Part shown: piece after piece, positions 9,652-17,941 of the stretch
How positions within the stretch are numbered: position 1 is the stretch's first letter
How the letters are laid out: every line of letters begins with the position of its first letter
Assembly (NCBI RefSeq): GCF_004614185.1
Contig: NZ_SPVF01000106.1
Coordinates: 16,196-80,195 of the forward strand
Origin: Zemynaea arenosa
Lineage (GTDB): Bacteria; Pseudomonadota; Gammaproteobacteria; Burkholderiales; Burkholderiaceae_D
Reading direction: 5' to 3'
DNA length: 64,000 nucleotides
The notes under the pieces: model-generated
Seen by the model: only the letters and a program-made list of their open reading frames with translations
What the model was told of the DNA's origin: nothing
Database searches by the model: none
Made by a program: the position numbers and the translations under genes

Positions 9652-10323
9652 TCAGCTTATGCCCGCGGACCACTCGTCGGCGAAGCGTGCGCGGAATTCG
9701 TGCAGGTCCGCCAGCCGCTGGTCGCCGATGCGGCGCGCTTCCGCGGTATTCATCATGCCGGGCAGGGTCGCCAGCTTGACGATGATGTGGTCCAGCGCAT
9801 AGGTGCGGTCGTCCAGGTCGCGCGCTTCGGCCAAGGGGTCGTTCGGGTGGGCCAGCATGGAACCCATGCGGCCCGCAATGTAGAACAGGCGCGCCAGGCC
9901 GACGGCGCCCAGTGCGTCCAACCGGTCGGCGTCCTGCACGATCTGCGCTTCGATGGTGCGCGGGGTGATGCGGGCCGAGAAGCTGTGCGCTTCGATGGCG
10001 TGCGCCACACCGGCCAGCAGATCCGGCGGAAAGTCGAGAATATGCAACCTTTTGGTTGCATATTCTGCCGACTGGCGCGAGGCCAGCGCGCGGTCCGGGT
10101 GGTTCTTCGGCAGGTTGACCAGGTCGTGCAGGTAGCATGCGGCCAGCACGATGAGAGCATCGGCCTCCGGTTGCGCGGCGAGCAGGCGGCGGGCGTTGCC
10201 CCAGACCCTGTGCAGGTGTGCCATGTCATGGGCGCCGTCGCCATCATTGGCTTCGGCGGCGATGGCGGCGAGGCGCGGCTGCCAGTGGTCGATCAGGGGG
10301 CTGGTGGTGAGGTCGGGAGTCAT
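9652..10323 (-). CDS. HD-domain phosphohydrolase
   Basis: 223 residues from the ATG at 10323; the frame is open further upstream but would run across the promoter of the divergent gene. The metal-binding pattern of an HD hydrolase is complete: His in DMAHLHRV, the HD pair in CYLHDLVN, and Asp in QDADRLDALG. It resembles the YedJ group of small HD phosphohydrolases acting on nucleotides or related phosphates; the substrate is unknown. A perfect 12-bp inverted repeat lies within the coding sequence (see separate entry). It is divergent from the TPR gene, with the start codons about 40 bp apart. Confidence 0.88.
   Translation of the reverse strand: MTPDLTTSPLIDHWQPRLAAIAAEANDGDGAHDMAHLHRVWGNARRLLAAQPEADALIVLAACYLHDLVNLPKNHPDRALASRQSAEYATKRLHILDFPPDLLAGVAHAIEAHSFSARITPRTIEAQIVQDADRLDALGAVGLARLFYIAGRMGSMLAHPNDPLAEARDLDDRTYALDHIIVKLATLPGMMNTAEARRIGDQRLADLHEFRARFADEWSAGIS
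10038..10065. repeat. Perfect 12-bp inverted repeat with TTTT loop inside the HD gene
   Basis: GAATATGCAACC at 10038-10049, a four-base TTTT loop, then GGTTGCATATTC at 10054-10065. Every stem base pairs. The segment is much richer in A and T than the surrounding gene and codes for part of the HD protein (AEYATKRLHIL). Confidence 0.9.
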
Positions 10324-10333
10324 GGCGCGTGAG

Positions 10334-10339
10334 TATAAT
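10334..10339 (+). promoter_or_regulatory. -10 element upstream of the membrane-TPR gene
   Basis: A consensus TATAAT lies 27 bp before the chosen ATG at 10366. Transcription would begin near 10346, after the alternative ATG at 10342, which supports the later start. No strong -35 hexamer is visible at the expected distance. Confidence 0.55.
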
Positions 10340-10365
10340 GGATGGGTTTTGTTTGGAGCCTTGCC

Positions 10366-11121
10366 ATGGCCATTTTCGGAATCGGTATCCATATCCTGAT
10401 CGCGATTTTCTTCGCCGTGCATGCGATCCGCACGGGGCGCGAGCTGTATTGGGTTGTGATCCTCTTCATGTTTCCGCTGCTGGGGAGCGTGGTGTACTTC
10501 TTCGTCGCCTTCCTGCCGGCGATGCGCGATAACCGCGGGATGCGCAAGGCGACTGCGGCCGTGGCGCGCACGCTGGACCCGGGCCGTGCGCTGCGCGAAG
10601 CCCGCCAGGCCTTCGACATGACGCCGACCGCGCAGAACCAGATGCGGCTGGCGAATGCGCTGTTCGAGGCGGGGCAGCTGGAGGAGGCGGTGCGGCACTA
10701 CGATGCCTGTCTGTCTGGTCCCTTTGCGAACGACACTGAAATCAACCTGGGGGCGGCCCAGGCCAAGCTGGCGTTCGGCCAGGTGCAGCAGGCCATCGAC
10801 ATTCTCACCGCGCTGCGTTCACGGTCGCCGACGTTCCGGCCGGAGCAGGCCCGCCTGCTGCTGGCGAAGGCGCATGCGGCGGCGGGGCGGCACGCTGAGG
10901 CGGGGGATGAATTTGCTGACGTCGTCCAGCATTTTGGCAGCGTGGAGGCGCGCGCCGAATATGCGCTGTGGGCCATCTCGCAGCAGCGGCGCGACATCGC
11001 GGAACATGAGGTACGCGAGCTCGAACATGCGCGGCGCCACATGGCAAAATACACCAAGGAGCTGTACGCGGATCTGTTCCGGCGGCTGGATGCGGAGTAT
11101 GCGCGCATGCCGCGGGAGTGA
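10366..11121 (+). CDS. Membrane protein with PLDc_N-like N-terminus and TPR-like repeats
   Basis: 251 residues. The ATG at 10366 has GGAG eight bases upstream. The N-terminus contains two hydrophobic helices (FGIGIHILIAIFFAVHAI and YWVVILFMFPLLGSVVYFF) of the kind found at the N-terminus of phospholipase D/cardiolipin synthase-like proteins, but no HKD catalytic motif follows. The remainder is helical, with TPR-like repeats (ANALFEAGQLEEAVRHYDACL, AAQAKLAFGQVQQAIDIL, ARLLLAKAHAAAGRHAEAGDEF). I infer a membrane-anchored scaffold. Divergent from the HD gene. Confidence 0.82.
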   Translation: MAIFGIGIHILIAIFFAVHAIRTGRELYWVVILFMFPLLGSVVYFFVAFLPAMRDNRGMRKATAAVARTLDPGRALREARQAFDMTPTAQNQMRLANALFEAGQLEEAVRHYDACLSGPFANDTEINLGAAQAKLAFGQVQQAIDILTALRSRSPTFRPEQARLLLAKAHAAAGRHAEAGDEFADVVQHFGSVEARAEYALWAISQQRRDIAEHEVRELEHARRHMAKYTKELYADLFRRLDAEYARMPRE

Positions 11122-11182
11122 TTGAGCGAAGGCGTCACCGGCAGCGGCGGGCGACGCGCTTTTTCCCGGTGGCGCTATCGGA

Positions 11183-11824
11183 TCAGTTCAAGCGCGAGCG
11201 CTGGGAGAGCGCGTCCGCATCCGGGTTCTTGTGGCGGGGGACCCAGCGCAACTGGATGTGCGCAAAGCGCGCCATCAGGGCGCGCACCTGCTGGCGGTAC
11301 TCGGCCAGCACCGGCGCGGCGTCGGCCGAGACGCCGTTCACGTCATCGATCACGATCTTGCTGTCGCCGTAGACGGCCAGGTCGTCCACTCCGGCCTCGA
11401 TGGCCGCTTCCAGGATTGCAATCAGGGCGCGGTATTCCGCTGCGCTGCTGTCGCCAAAGCCTGCGTCTTCTGAAATCTCGATCCGCTTGCCGTCTGGCGC
11501 GGTAAGCACGCCGCCGATGGTCAGCTTGCCCGGGTTGGGGCGCGCAGAACCATCGAACCACGCCTGCCAGCTGGTAGCGGTCAGCGGCTTGCTCTGGGTT
11601 TTGGCGATCGCGATGTCGTTGCGTTCGCGGCGCGCCAGGGCCCGCGCGGCATCGGCATCGCGCATGGCGCGGCGCTGGGCCAGCAAGCGGTCAAGGCCCT
11701 GTGCACCCGCAGCCAAAGTCATGGTCTGGAGCAGGGCCTCCTGCTCCGAAATGCCGAGACGCTGCGCGAGCTTGCGGCTCGCCGCGCGCTCGGACTTGAA
11801 GGCCAAACTGGTGAAGTCTTTCAT
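11183..11824 (-). CDS. RNase H-fold protein (RNase HI-like)
   Basis: 213 residues. The C-terminal 130 residues form an RNase HI-type domain: first aspartate in WFDGSARPNPG, the glutamate in SSAAEYRALI, the second aspartate in VYGDSKIVID, and a final aspartate in PRHKNPDADALS. All catalytic positions are present, so it could cleave RNA in RNA/DNA hybrids. The N-terminal 85 residues are helical, Ala/Arg-rich and not part of classic RnhA. It may be an additional RNase H beside the housekeeping enzyme. It faces the TPR gene convergently. Confidence 0.85.
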   Translation of the reverse strand: MKDFTSLAFKSERAASRKLAQRLGISEQEALLQTMTLAAGAQGLDRLLAQRRAMRDADAARALARRERNDIAIAKTQSKPLTATSWQAWFDGSARPNPGKLTIGGVLTAPDGKRIEISEDAGFGDSSAAEYRALIAILEAAIEAGVDDLAVYGDSKIVIDDVNGVSADAAPVLAEYRQQVRALMARFAHIQLRWVPRHKNPDADALSQRSRLN

Positions 11825-11904
11825 ACCTAAAGCATACCAAGATTCAACGTTTTTCGGCGCACGCAGGCTATGTGCGTGTCTTCACACAAGCGTGCATGGG
11901 CATG

Positions 11905-11927
11905 AAAAAAGCCGCCCGAAGGCGGCC
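11905..11927 (-). terminator. Rho-independent terminator of the YXWGXW gene
   Basis: On the minus strand GCCGCC, a TTCG tetraloop and GGCGGC are followed by six T residues. It lies 20 bp after the stop codon of the gene ending at 11948. Confidence 0.9.
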
Positions 11928-11947
11928 TGGTTCATGCAGCGTTGAGG

Positions 11948-12511
11948 TCAGCGGCGATAGCGGTTGTCCGGCGAGCCGTCATAGCGATTAGGGACACCGT
12001 CGCCGTCGCGGTCACGGTCGTAGCGGTTGGCCACACCGTCGTTGTCGCGGTCATGGTCATAGCGGTCCGGCACTCCGTCGCGGTCGCGGTCACGCTGGCG
12101 CTCGTAGCGATCCGGCACGCCATCGCGGTCGCGGTCGCGGTACTCGTAGCGGTCCGGGATGCCGTCGTGATCGCGGTCGCGGCGGCGGTAGTCGTTGTAG
12201 GCCACGTTCGGGTGCCAGCCGCCTTCACGCAGCACCCAGCCGCCGTTCACGCGCACCCATCCCGGCTGCATCCATGCGTAGCCGCTGCGTGCATATTCCC
12301 AGTGGCCGGACTGCCACACGTAGCGGTGACCGTTCCAGGCCCAATAGCCCGGCGCCCAGAACTGGCCGTGGCGTGCCTCGCCAATCCGTTCCACACGCGG
12401 CGGCGGAGGCGCGTTCCGGACCGTCACGCTGTAGGACGTTTGGGCGAAGGCGGCCGGTGCAAAGGCCGCGGCGCTCGCGGCCAGCAGTGCAATAGTGAGG
12501 GTTCGTTTCAT
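11948..12511 (-). CDS. Secreted YXWGXW-repeat protein with calcium-type D/R repeats
   Basis: 187 residues with a signal peptide (MKRTLTIALLAASAAAFAPA). The middle carries Trp/Tyr/Gly repeats of the YXWGXW type (APGYWAWNGHRYVWQSGHWE, then further W-x-x-x-G-G-W units). The C-terminal third is five copies of a 13-15 residue unit R-D-R-D-x-D-G-V/I-P-D/N-R-Y, matching the DxDxDG calcium-binding loops of thrombospondin type 3-like repeats. I infer an envelope or extracellular structural protein that binds divalent cations. GGAAGGAG lies just upstream of the ATG, TATAGT further up could be the -10, and a strong terminator follows the gene. Confidence 0.85.
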   Translation of the reverse strand: MKRTLTIALLAASAAAFAPAAFAQTSYSVTVRNAPPPPRVERIGEARHGQFWAPGYWAWNGHRYVWQSGHWEYARSGYAWMQPGWVRVNGGWVLREGGWHPNVAYNDYRRRDRDHDGIPDRYEYRDRDRDGVPDRYERQRDRDRDGVPDRYDHDRDNDGVANRYDRDRDGDGVPNRYDGSPDNRYRR

Positions 12512-12692
12512 GATGCCTTCTCCTTCCGTCGATGAACTTCAATGAACTGCTTTCCTTGAGGTGACTATAGCCGCGCACGTTTGGGGGAGGGAGTGTTGAT
12601 GCAAGTTTTTACAAATGACACAAGTGGCGTCAATTTTGGATCTGCTTTTGCGTTTCCCTCTGCTAGGTGGAGGCAGAGGAGAACGTGAGGCC

Positions 12693-15600
12693 ATGCCGAG
12701 TCCATTTGCTGCCCTATCGAAGGTGTTTGTCCGCTTGCGCCGCCAGCGCAATTTGCGTACCGGTACACGTGTGCGTCCTGTACCGGTACAGCGTAGCGCG
12801 GTGCACCGGCACACTCAGTCAGCTGTACCGGCACGGCCGCGGTCCGTGTACTGGGCGGCTGTGGCGGGAGTGTTCGTGCTGGTTGCTGGTGGCGCTCTGA
12901 TTGCGGGGCATGCGCGGCATCTGGCGACGGCGGTGTCGCTGCGGGGCGGCGATGCTGGTTCGGCGGGGCTGGATGTGCTGCAGCCGCTGTTGCCAGGCGC
13001 GGCATTTGATGTGCCGGATACGCCTGTGTTCCAGGTGGTGCAGGCTGGCAGCGGGGCGCTGATCGTGGCGCCGGGGGCGATCATGCCTGCGCCGGTGCGC
13101 GTGGACTTGTGCCAGCAAACGGTGGATGCGGCGCGCTCGAGGCTTGCGACGCTGCGCGTGGGCTATCGCTTCGACGCGCTGGCGCGCATGGTGGGGGAGC
13201 AGGGCGAGGGCGCGATGCGCCCAGGCTTGGCCCGCAATGCTCTCGTGCTGGCCGACGATGCGCCAGCCACGCCAACTCTCGACATCACGGGCCGCGCCGA
13301 CCGCCGTGAGCCGCTCGCCGTCCGCTGGAACGAAGGCCCCGCCATCGCTGCGCGCTGGGTCAGCGACACTGGCCGCGCCGGGCAAGCGGCCAGCGGCACT
13401 CGCGAGGGGACGGGGACGTTCGATCGCGAGGGGTGGCTGGTGTGGAGCGCGGGAGCGGTGCGTTTGCAGCGGCGCGTGACAGCGGCCTGTCCGCAAAGCG
13501 GCGAGCTGCTGGTCAGCGTGCTGCGTGTCGGGCAAAGCCAGAGTGCCGATGCGCTGGTCACCGCCATCGCGCCGGGCCTTGCTTCGATGGCCGTCACGCT
13601 CAAGCCGGGCCGTTATCAGATTCCCGCCGTGCCCCGTCCCGGCCTCGAAGACCAGACGCTCTTCGTCCAATTGCAGGCTCATGGCCTCCTGCGTCTCGCC
13701 GACGATGGCTTGATCGAACTCGCTCCGCGCGACCTCCCAGCCTGGCGCGCAGCGGAGGGCAGCGAACGCGCCGCGGTCCTTAATGCCTGGACCGATGTCC
13801 GCCTCGACGACGACACGCTGAAGCTGCTGAAGCGCCTCTACCGCATGGCCGACGGCGACTACGTCCGCCAGCAAGTCGACATCTTCAACGCCGAACGCCG
13901 CCTGCTCGCCGTGCGCGTAAAGTCCCCCGGCAGCGCGCCCACCGCGCCCGCCACGCCCACCGCACTCGCCGCACCCGCTTGGCAGGCCGATGTCGCCGAC
14001 GCCGCAACCGCCACCAGCGACACCATGCCTCCCGCTGCCAGCGCACTGTTCGCCCAGCTTCCTCAAGGCTGGTCGTCCTGGACCCGCATCTCCCAATGGC
14101 CCGCGACAGCCACCACCCCGCGTGCCCGCCTCGTCCTCTCCCTGACGAACCGTCCCGCCGCCGCACGTGTCGATTCCGCCAGGGTGGCGGTCGCCCCGTC
14201 CCCCGTTGCTGCCGCGGCGCGCGTGACGCGGACAATTGAAGTCATGCTGGCTGGCCGCCTGCTGAGTGTGAGTGGCGCCACCATCGAATCCCAGCGCGAC
14301 GCCTGCACCGGCCGGGTATGCCCCGACCGCGCCGCCGTCCGCATCTACACGCTGGCCCCGCACGCCGGTGCCGACACCATCGCCCTGGAAGCCACGCCCC
14401 TGTCCATGGCCACCCTCGCCAACCCCGGCGACGCAAAATACCGCCACATCCGCATCGCCGACGGCCGCCTCATATGGCAGACCCTTGACGAGACAACCGC
14501 GCCCGCCCGTGCCCCCGCGCACGACATCACCATCGCCGACCGCAATGGCACCCCACTGTGGACCGATGGCGCCCCCACCGACGATGCTCGCGCCGCCGGC
14601 CTCGCCCCGCTGCTCGGTCTCCGCACCGACCAATCCAACAGCGTGGCAGGCATGCTGGCCCGCCTGACCGACAACGCCTCCGCTCACGCCGCCCAGCTCA
14701 CGATCGACCTCCCGCTCCAGCAGCTCGCCCAGCGCACCCTCGACTGCATCGCCATGCACCGCGGCCACTGGACCGGTCACGCATGCACCAACGCCAAACC
14801 CAGCGAACCAGCCCAGGGCCGCCACGCCGGCGTGGTGATCATGGACGCCGACACCGGCGACATCCGCGCCTCGGCCGGTGCCGGCATGGGCGACCCCTAC
14901 GCCTCCCCGTGGCCGGAACTCAGAGACTTCGACCGCGCCAACCCCGCCGCCAGCCCCCTGCGCCTGCCCGCCTGGCAGCACGACGGCGGCGTGCATAACA
15001 GTCCCGGCTCCACCTTCAAGGTGATCAGCGCCCTGGGCCTGGAACTGGCCGCCAGGCGCGACCCGCAAATGGAGCAGCTCCTGGCCGGTCTCCCGCTCAA
15101 TGACATCAATCGCGTCGCCCAGCAGCGCGGATTCGCGTTCCGCACCGACGCCGCGACTTACCCGATGCAGACCACGCGTGCCCACGTCACCAACTACCGC
15201 GATGGTTTGCTGGACCGCCGCGCACAGGAAGGCCGCTTCGGCCTCGCTCAGGCGCTGACCTACAGCCTGAATACCTGGTTCGCCTGGAACGGAGAACTGA
15301 GCGACCGCACGCTGCTCGGCCGCTCCGCGGGCGGCCTGCCCGACGTGGAAGCCCTCGAACCCGGCGCCCTGGATACCGCGCGCCCCATCCTCGCCATGGC
15401 CCATCTGGTTGGCTTCGAGCGCCCCATCAAACTCGATGGCGGCCTCCTGCCCACCACCTACCCATGGCACCGCTGGGACGCTCTGCAAGCGTCCAATGCC
15501 CGCATCGACCGGGTCGACGCCCGCCACGAATTGCGCCAGATGGCGATCGGCCTGCGCATGCAAACCACCCCGCTGCACATGGCGATGGCCGCCGGCGCGG

Positions 15601-16031
15601 TCGGCCAGGGCCGAGTCCTGGCCCCGCGCCTATTGCTCCAGCTGGACGGCAGATCGGCAACGGCACCGCAGGCGCCCGCCCTCGACGTCCGCCTGGACCG
15701 CATCCGCGCCGGCATGAAGGGCGTGGTCGACCGTGGCACCGCCGCCGGCGCCTTCCGCGCATCCGAACTGGCGGCCATCCGCACCCACCTGTATGGCAAG
15801 ACCGGCACCGCCCCCACCGTTGCCATTGAAGCCGATGGTACGCGGCGGGATGTGGCCACCGTCTGGTTCACCGGCTGGCTGGAGCCGGGCGCGCTGCCCG
15901 GGCATCGCCATCGCCTCGCGTTCGCGGCCTACGCCAGCCACTCGGACGGCACCGGCGGCGAGCACGCGGCACCGGTGATCGCTGCGATTCTCGCCACTCT
16001 TTCGCAAACCCCGCCGCAGAACCGAGAATAG
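12693..16031 (+). CDS. Large penicillin-binding transpeptidase (PBP2/FtsI-like)
   Basis: 1112 residues from the ATG at 12693, which lies close behind purine-rich GAGGAGAACGTGAGG; an in-frame ATG at 12615 has no good ribosome site. A basic cytoplasmic tail of about 50 residues is followed by one membrane helix (about 54-73), so the rest is periplasmic. The C-terminal 420 residues are a penicillin-binding transpeptidase: Ser773-x-x-Lys776 in PGSTFK, Ser858-x-Asn860 in YSLNTW, and Lys1036-Thr-Gly in YGKTGTAP. All three catalytic motifs are intact. Residues 80-690 match no domain I recognise, making the protein far longer than ordinary class B PBPs. It starts the plus-strand block and is the natural partner of the SEDS protein at 33022-35745. 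Confidence 0.88.
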   Translation: MPSPFAALSKVFVRLRRQRNLRTGTRVRPVPVQRSAVHRHTQSAVPARPRSVYWAAVAGVFVLVAGGALIAGHARHLATAVSLRGGDAGSAGLDVLQPLLPGAAFDVPDTPVFQVVQAGSGALIVAPGAIMPAPVRVDLCQQTVDAARSRLATLRVGYRFDALARMVGEQGEGAMRPGLARNALVLADDAPATPTLDITGRADRREPLAVRWNEGPAIAARWVSDTGRAGQAASGTREGTGTFDREGWLVWSAGAVRLQRRVTAACPQSGELLVSVLRVGQSQSADALVTAIAPGLASMAVTLKPGRYQIPAVPRPGLEDQTLFVQLQAHGLLRLADDGLIELAPRDLPAWRAAEGSERAAVLNAWTDVRLDDDTLKLLKRLYRMADGDYVRQQVDIFNAERRLLAVRVKSPGSAPTAPATPTALAAPAWQADVADAATATSDTMPPAASALFAQLPQGWSSWTRISQWPATATTPRARLVLSLTNRPAAARVDSARVAVAPSPVAAAARVTRTIEVMLAGRLLSVSGATIESQRDACTGRVCPDRAAVRIYTLAPHAGADTIALEATPLSMATLANPGDAKYRHIRIADGRLIWQTLDETTAPARAPAHDITIADRNGTPLWTDGAPTDDARAAGLAPLLGLRTDQSNSVAGMLARLTDNASAHAAQLTIDLPLQQLAQRTLDCIAMHRGHWTGHACTNAKPSEPAQGRHAGVVIMDADTGDIRASAGAGMGDPYASPWPELRDFDRANPAASPLRLPAWQHDGGVHNSPGSTFKVISALGLELAARRDPQMEQLLAGLPLNDINRVAQQRGFAFRTDAATYPMQTTRAHVTNYRDGLLDRRAQEGRFGLAQALTYSLNTWFAWNGELSDRTLLGRSAGGLPDVEALEPGALDTARPILAMAHLVGFERPIKLDGGLLPTTYPWHRWDALQASNARIDRVDARHELRQMAIGLRMQTTPLHMAMAAGAVGQGRVLAPRLLLQLDGRSATAPQAPALDVRLDRIRAGMKGVVDRGTAAGAFRASELAAIRTHLYGKTGTAPTVAIEADGTRRDVATVWFTGWLEPGALPGHRHRLAFAAYASHSDGTGGEHAAPVIAAILATLSQTPPQNRE
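12757..12834. repeat. Four ACCGGT/ACCGGC palindromes at 22-23 bp spacing
   Basis: Sites: GTACCGGTAC at 12757-12766, CTGTACCGGTACAG (perfect palindrome) at 12778-12791, GTGCACCGGCAC at 12801-12812, and CTGTACCGGCAC at 12823-12834. Their centres are 23, 23 and 22 bp apart, two helical turns each, so all lie on one face of the DNA. They sit in the 5' coding region of the PBP gene. The same sequence recurs in the SH3 gene at 30698-30780. Confidence 0.75.
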
Positions 16032-16149
16032 AAGGGCAATTCGGCGGCTCAAGCGCGCCTTGCCGCGGTCTGGCTTGTGGCAAACTTTGCCAGTATCCCG
16101 TGGTGTGCGTGCGGGAGCAGGACGGATCAAGGATCGAGGGACAGGACGT

Positions 16150-17376
16150 ATGCGCTTGCCGGGAACCCGGTATCAGGAGCACGGATGGGAGCAGGTGCGC
16201 AAGCTGCTGGGGCAATGCTCGCTCCATGTGCTGGATGCCGCCCTGATCGAGCGCCTGTGCGCCGCTGATGCGCGCGCCGCGGCGCTGGCGGACTATGTCG
16301 ACGCGCTCGCCCTGGCCCTGCACGGCCACGCACGCCGCCATCGCGGCGAGGCACCCGGCAACAGCTATGGCGACAGCGTGGCCGAACTGGCGCTCATGCT
16401 GGCCTACGAACTGCAGGCACGCGCTTCCGATGGCGAAGCCTTGGCCGCCGCCATCGCCGCCGAACGGGCGCGCCTGGGCGACTTCTGGCAGCGCCCCGAA
16501 GGCGCGGCCCTGCTGCGCAAGAAGGTCAACGACGCTTTCGCCGTCCTCCGCGATAAAGTTGACAGTGACAACTATATGGCGGCGTGCGGGCGCCCGTGCA
16601 GCCCAAATCGTATGTACGCCTACCGCATGCTGGACACAGCCAGCTCGGACATCGCGCGCCTGTTCGCGGACTGGCGCTCGCACCGCGCGCAGGTGAGCGC
16701 GATTCTCGGACGGCCCATCGAAGCGGAGCCGATCGAAGCGCGCCAGATGCAGGGTGTGGCTGATTGCCGCGCGGAGTGGATCCTGCGCTGGAGCGCCACG
16801 CTGGAGGAGCACACCGGCAGCCCCGGCCCGCTGGACACCAAGTCCAAGCGCTTCGACAGCCTGAAAGGCAGCGCCGCCAAGATCCAGCAGATGCTCGACG
16901 AGATCGCGGAGTACGAACAGCTTTCGGCCAACCGGGAGGCCGACTGGCGGCTGGACGAGGCCACGGCTACTGATTGGCTGGATGATCTGGCCAGCGTATT
17001 CGCCGCCGCGCTGGGCGAGGGACCGGACCAGATCCTGCCGCCCGAGGACGGGAACGACGACGACGCACAAGCCGACCCGGTTTCAGCCTCCCCCCGCTAC
17101 CAAGATATGGCAAGGTCCACCCAGGACCGGCGCGGCCACGTGGAGCGCAGCCTGTCCGGCGTATCGGAGGGGGCGCGCCTGGCCGTGTATCTCAAACTGC
17201 TCGGCCCTGCCGACGACAGCTATCCGCCGGACTGGCTGATGGAAGCCACCGGCGAGCTGCCCACCATGCAGCAGCTGGCGGCGCGGGACGGCGTATCGCT
17301 GCCCACCTTGCGCAAGCGGCGCGATGAAGCGATCGCGCGCTTGCAGTCGCTGGCTGGTGCGGGCGAAGGAGAATGA
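16150..17376 (+). CDS. Protein with C-terminal sigma-region-4-like helix-turn-helix
   Basis: 408 residues from the ATG at 16150, preceded by AGGAC. No signal peptide or membrane segment. The last 40 residues look like a sigma-70 region 4-type HTH (LPTMQQLAARDGVSLPTLRKRRDEAIARL). The upstream 360 residues are helical with no recognised core sigma region 2, although a central acidic segment (EDGNDDDAQAD) separates two parts. It starts 118 bp after the PBP gene, and the following gene begins 2 bp after its stop. I infer a dedicated transcription factor for this block; it could also be a highly diverged sigma factor. No function is proven. Confidence 0.65.
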   Translation: MRLPGTRYQEHGWEQVRKLLGQCSLHVLDAALIERLCAADARAAALADYVDALALALHGHARRHRGEAPGNSYGDSVAELALMLAYELQARASDGEALAAAIAAERARLGDFWQRPEGAALLRKKVNDAFAVLRDKVDSDNYMAACGRPCSPNRMYAYRMLDTASSDIARLFADWRSHRAQVSAILGRPIEAEPIEARQMQGVADCRAEWILRWSATLEEHTGSPGPLDTKSKRFDSLKGSAAKIQQMLDEIAEYEQLSANREADWRLDEATATDWLDDLASVFAAALGEGPDQILPPEDGNDDDAQADPVSASPRYQDMARSTQDRRGHVERSLSGVSEGARLAVYLKLLGPADDSYPPDWLMEATGELPTMQQLAARDGVSLPTLRKRRDEAIARLQSLAGAGEGE

Positions 17377-17377
17377 A

Positions 17378-17941
17378 GTGACGGACATGAATGACAAACT
17401 GCTGGCGCAGGCGCTGCTGGCGCGGCGCGTCGAGGGCGACCGGCTGGTGCTGGCCGATGATGTGCTGCGGCGCGCTCTGGACGGTTCGCGTTCGCTGACG
17501 ATGGGCGAGCGCACAGCGCTGGCCGCATCGCCGCTGACGCTGCGGCGCTTTCGCACGCTGGCGATGGAGCGGCGCGCGCGGCCGGTCGCGGCCAACGATG
17601 CGCAGTGGTCCGGTAGCCCTGGTTTGCTGCGCGCCGCGGCGGCGGGCGATCTGGAACGGCTGGTGACCGATGACGGCTGGTGGTCGATCGAATTCCTGCC
17701 GCGCGGGGACGGCTGGCAGGCTATCCTGAGACTGGAGGCGGAAGCGCCGTTTGCGGGAGAGCTGCTGCGCGAACGGGTGGCGGTGCGCGTGGTCGATGGC
17801 TCGGGCGCGCAGGTGCTGCGCGAGCGGCTGGATGCGGATGGCGAGTGCGAGGCCGCGTGGCCGTTTGCCGCGGCTCCGGCGGCGCACTTTCAGGCGGCGG
17901 GCGCGCGGTTCGCGGTGCTGCCGGTGCAGGGAGAGGGATGA
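17378..17941 (+). CDS. Small partner protein of the HTH regulator (unknown family)
   Basis: 187 residues. The GTG at 17378 has AAGGAG six bases upstream and lies directly after the previous stop, so I chose it over the ATG at 17387. The N-terminal 75 residues are helical (LLAQALLARRVEGDRLVLADDVLRRAL), and the C-terminal half is beta-rich (WWSIEFLPRGDGWQAILRL, VAVRVVDGSGAQVL). No membrane segment or zinc motif. A helical then beta-sandwich layout directly behind a sigma-like gene suggests an anti-sigma-like or sensing partner; this is inference from position. Its stop overlaps the start of the next gene (ATGA). Confidence 0.6.
   Translation: MTDMNDKLLAQALLARRVEGDRLVLADDVLRRALDGSRSLTMGERTALAASPLTLRRFRTLAMERRARPVAANDAQWSGSPGLLRAAAAGDLERLVTDDGWWSIEFLPRGDGWQAILRLEAEAPFAGELLRERVAVRVVDGSGAQVLRERLDADGECEAAWPFAAAPAAHFQAAGARFAVLPVQGEG

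Noticed and set aside
8110..10332. Plus-strand frame of 740 codons opposite the MFS and HD genes
   Set aside because: Rich in His/Gln/Arg and Gly/Ala with no recognisable domain; antisense of clear transporters.
11965..12190. Regular short DNA repeats that could look like a CRISPR array
   Set aside because: The repeats are in frame and encode DxDxDG units with no unique spacers.
12819..15578. Long minus-strand frame opposite the PBP gene
   Set aside because: It mirrors the codon pattern of the PBP gene, and no motif is readable, whereas the plus strand keeps all transpeptidase motifs.
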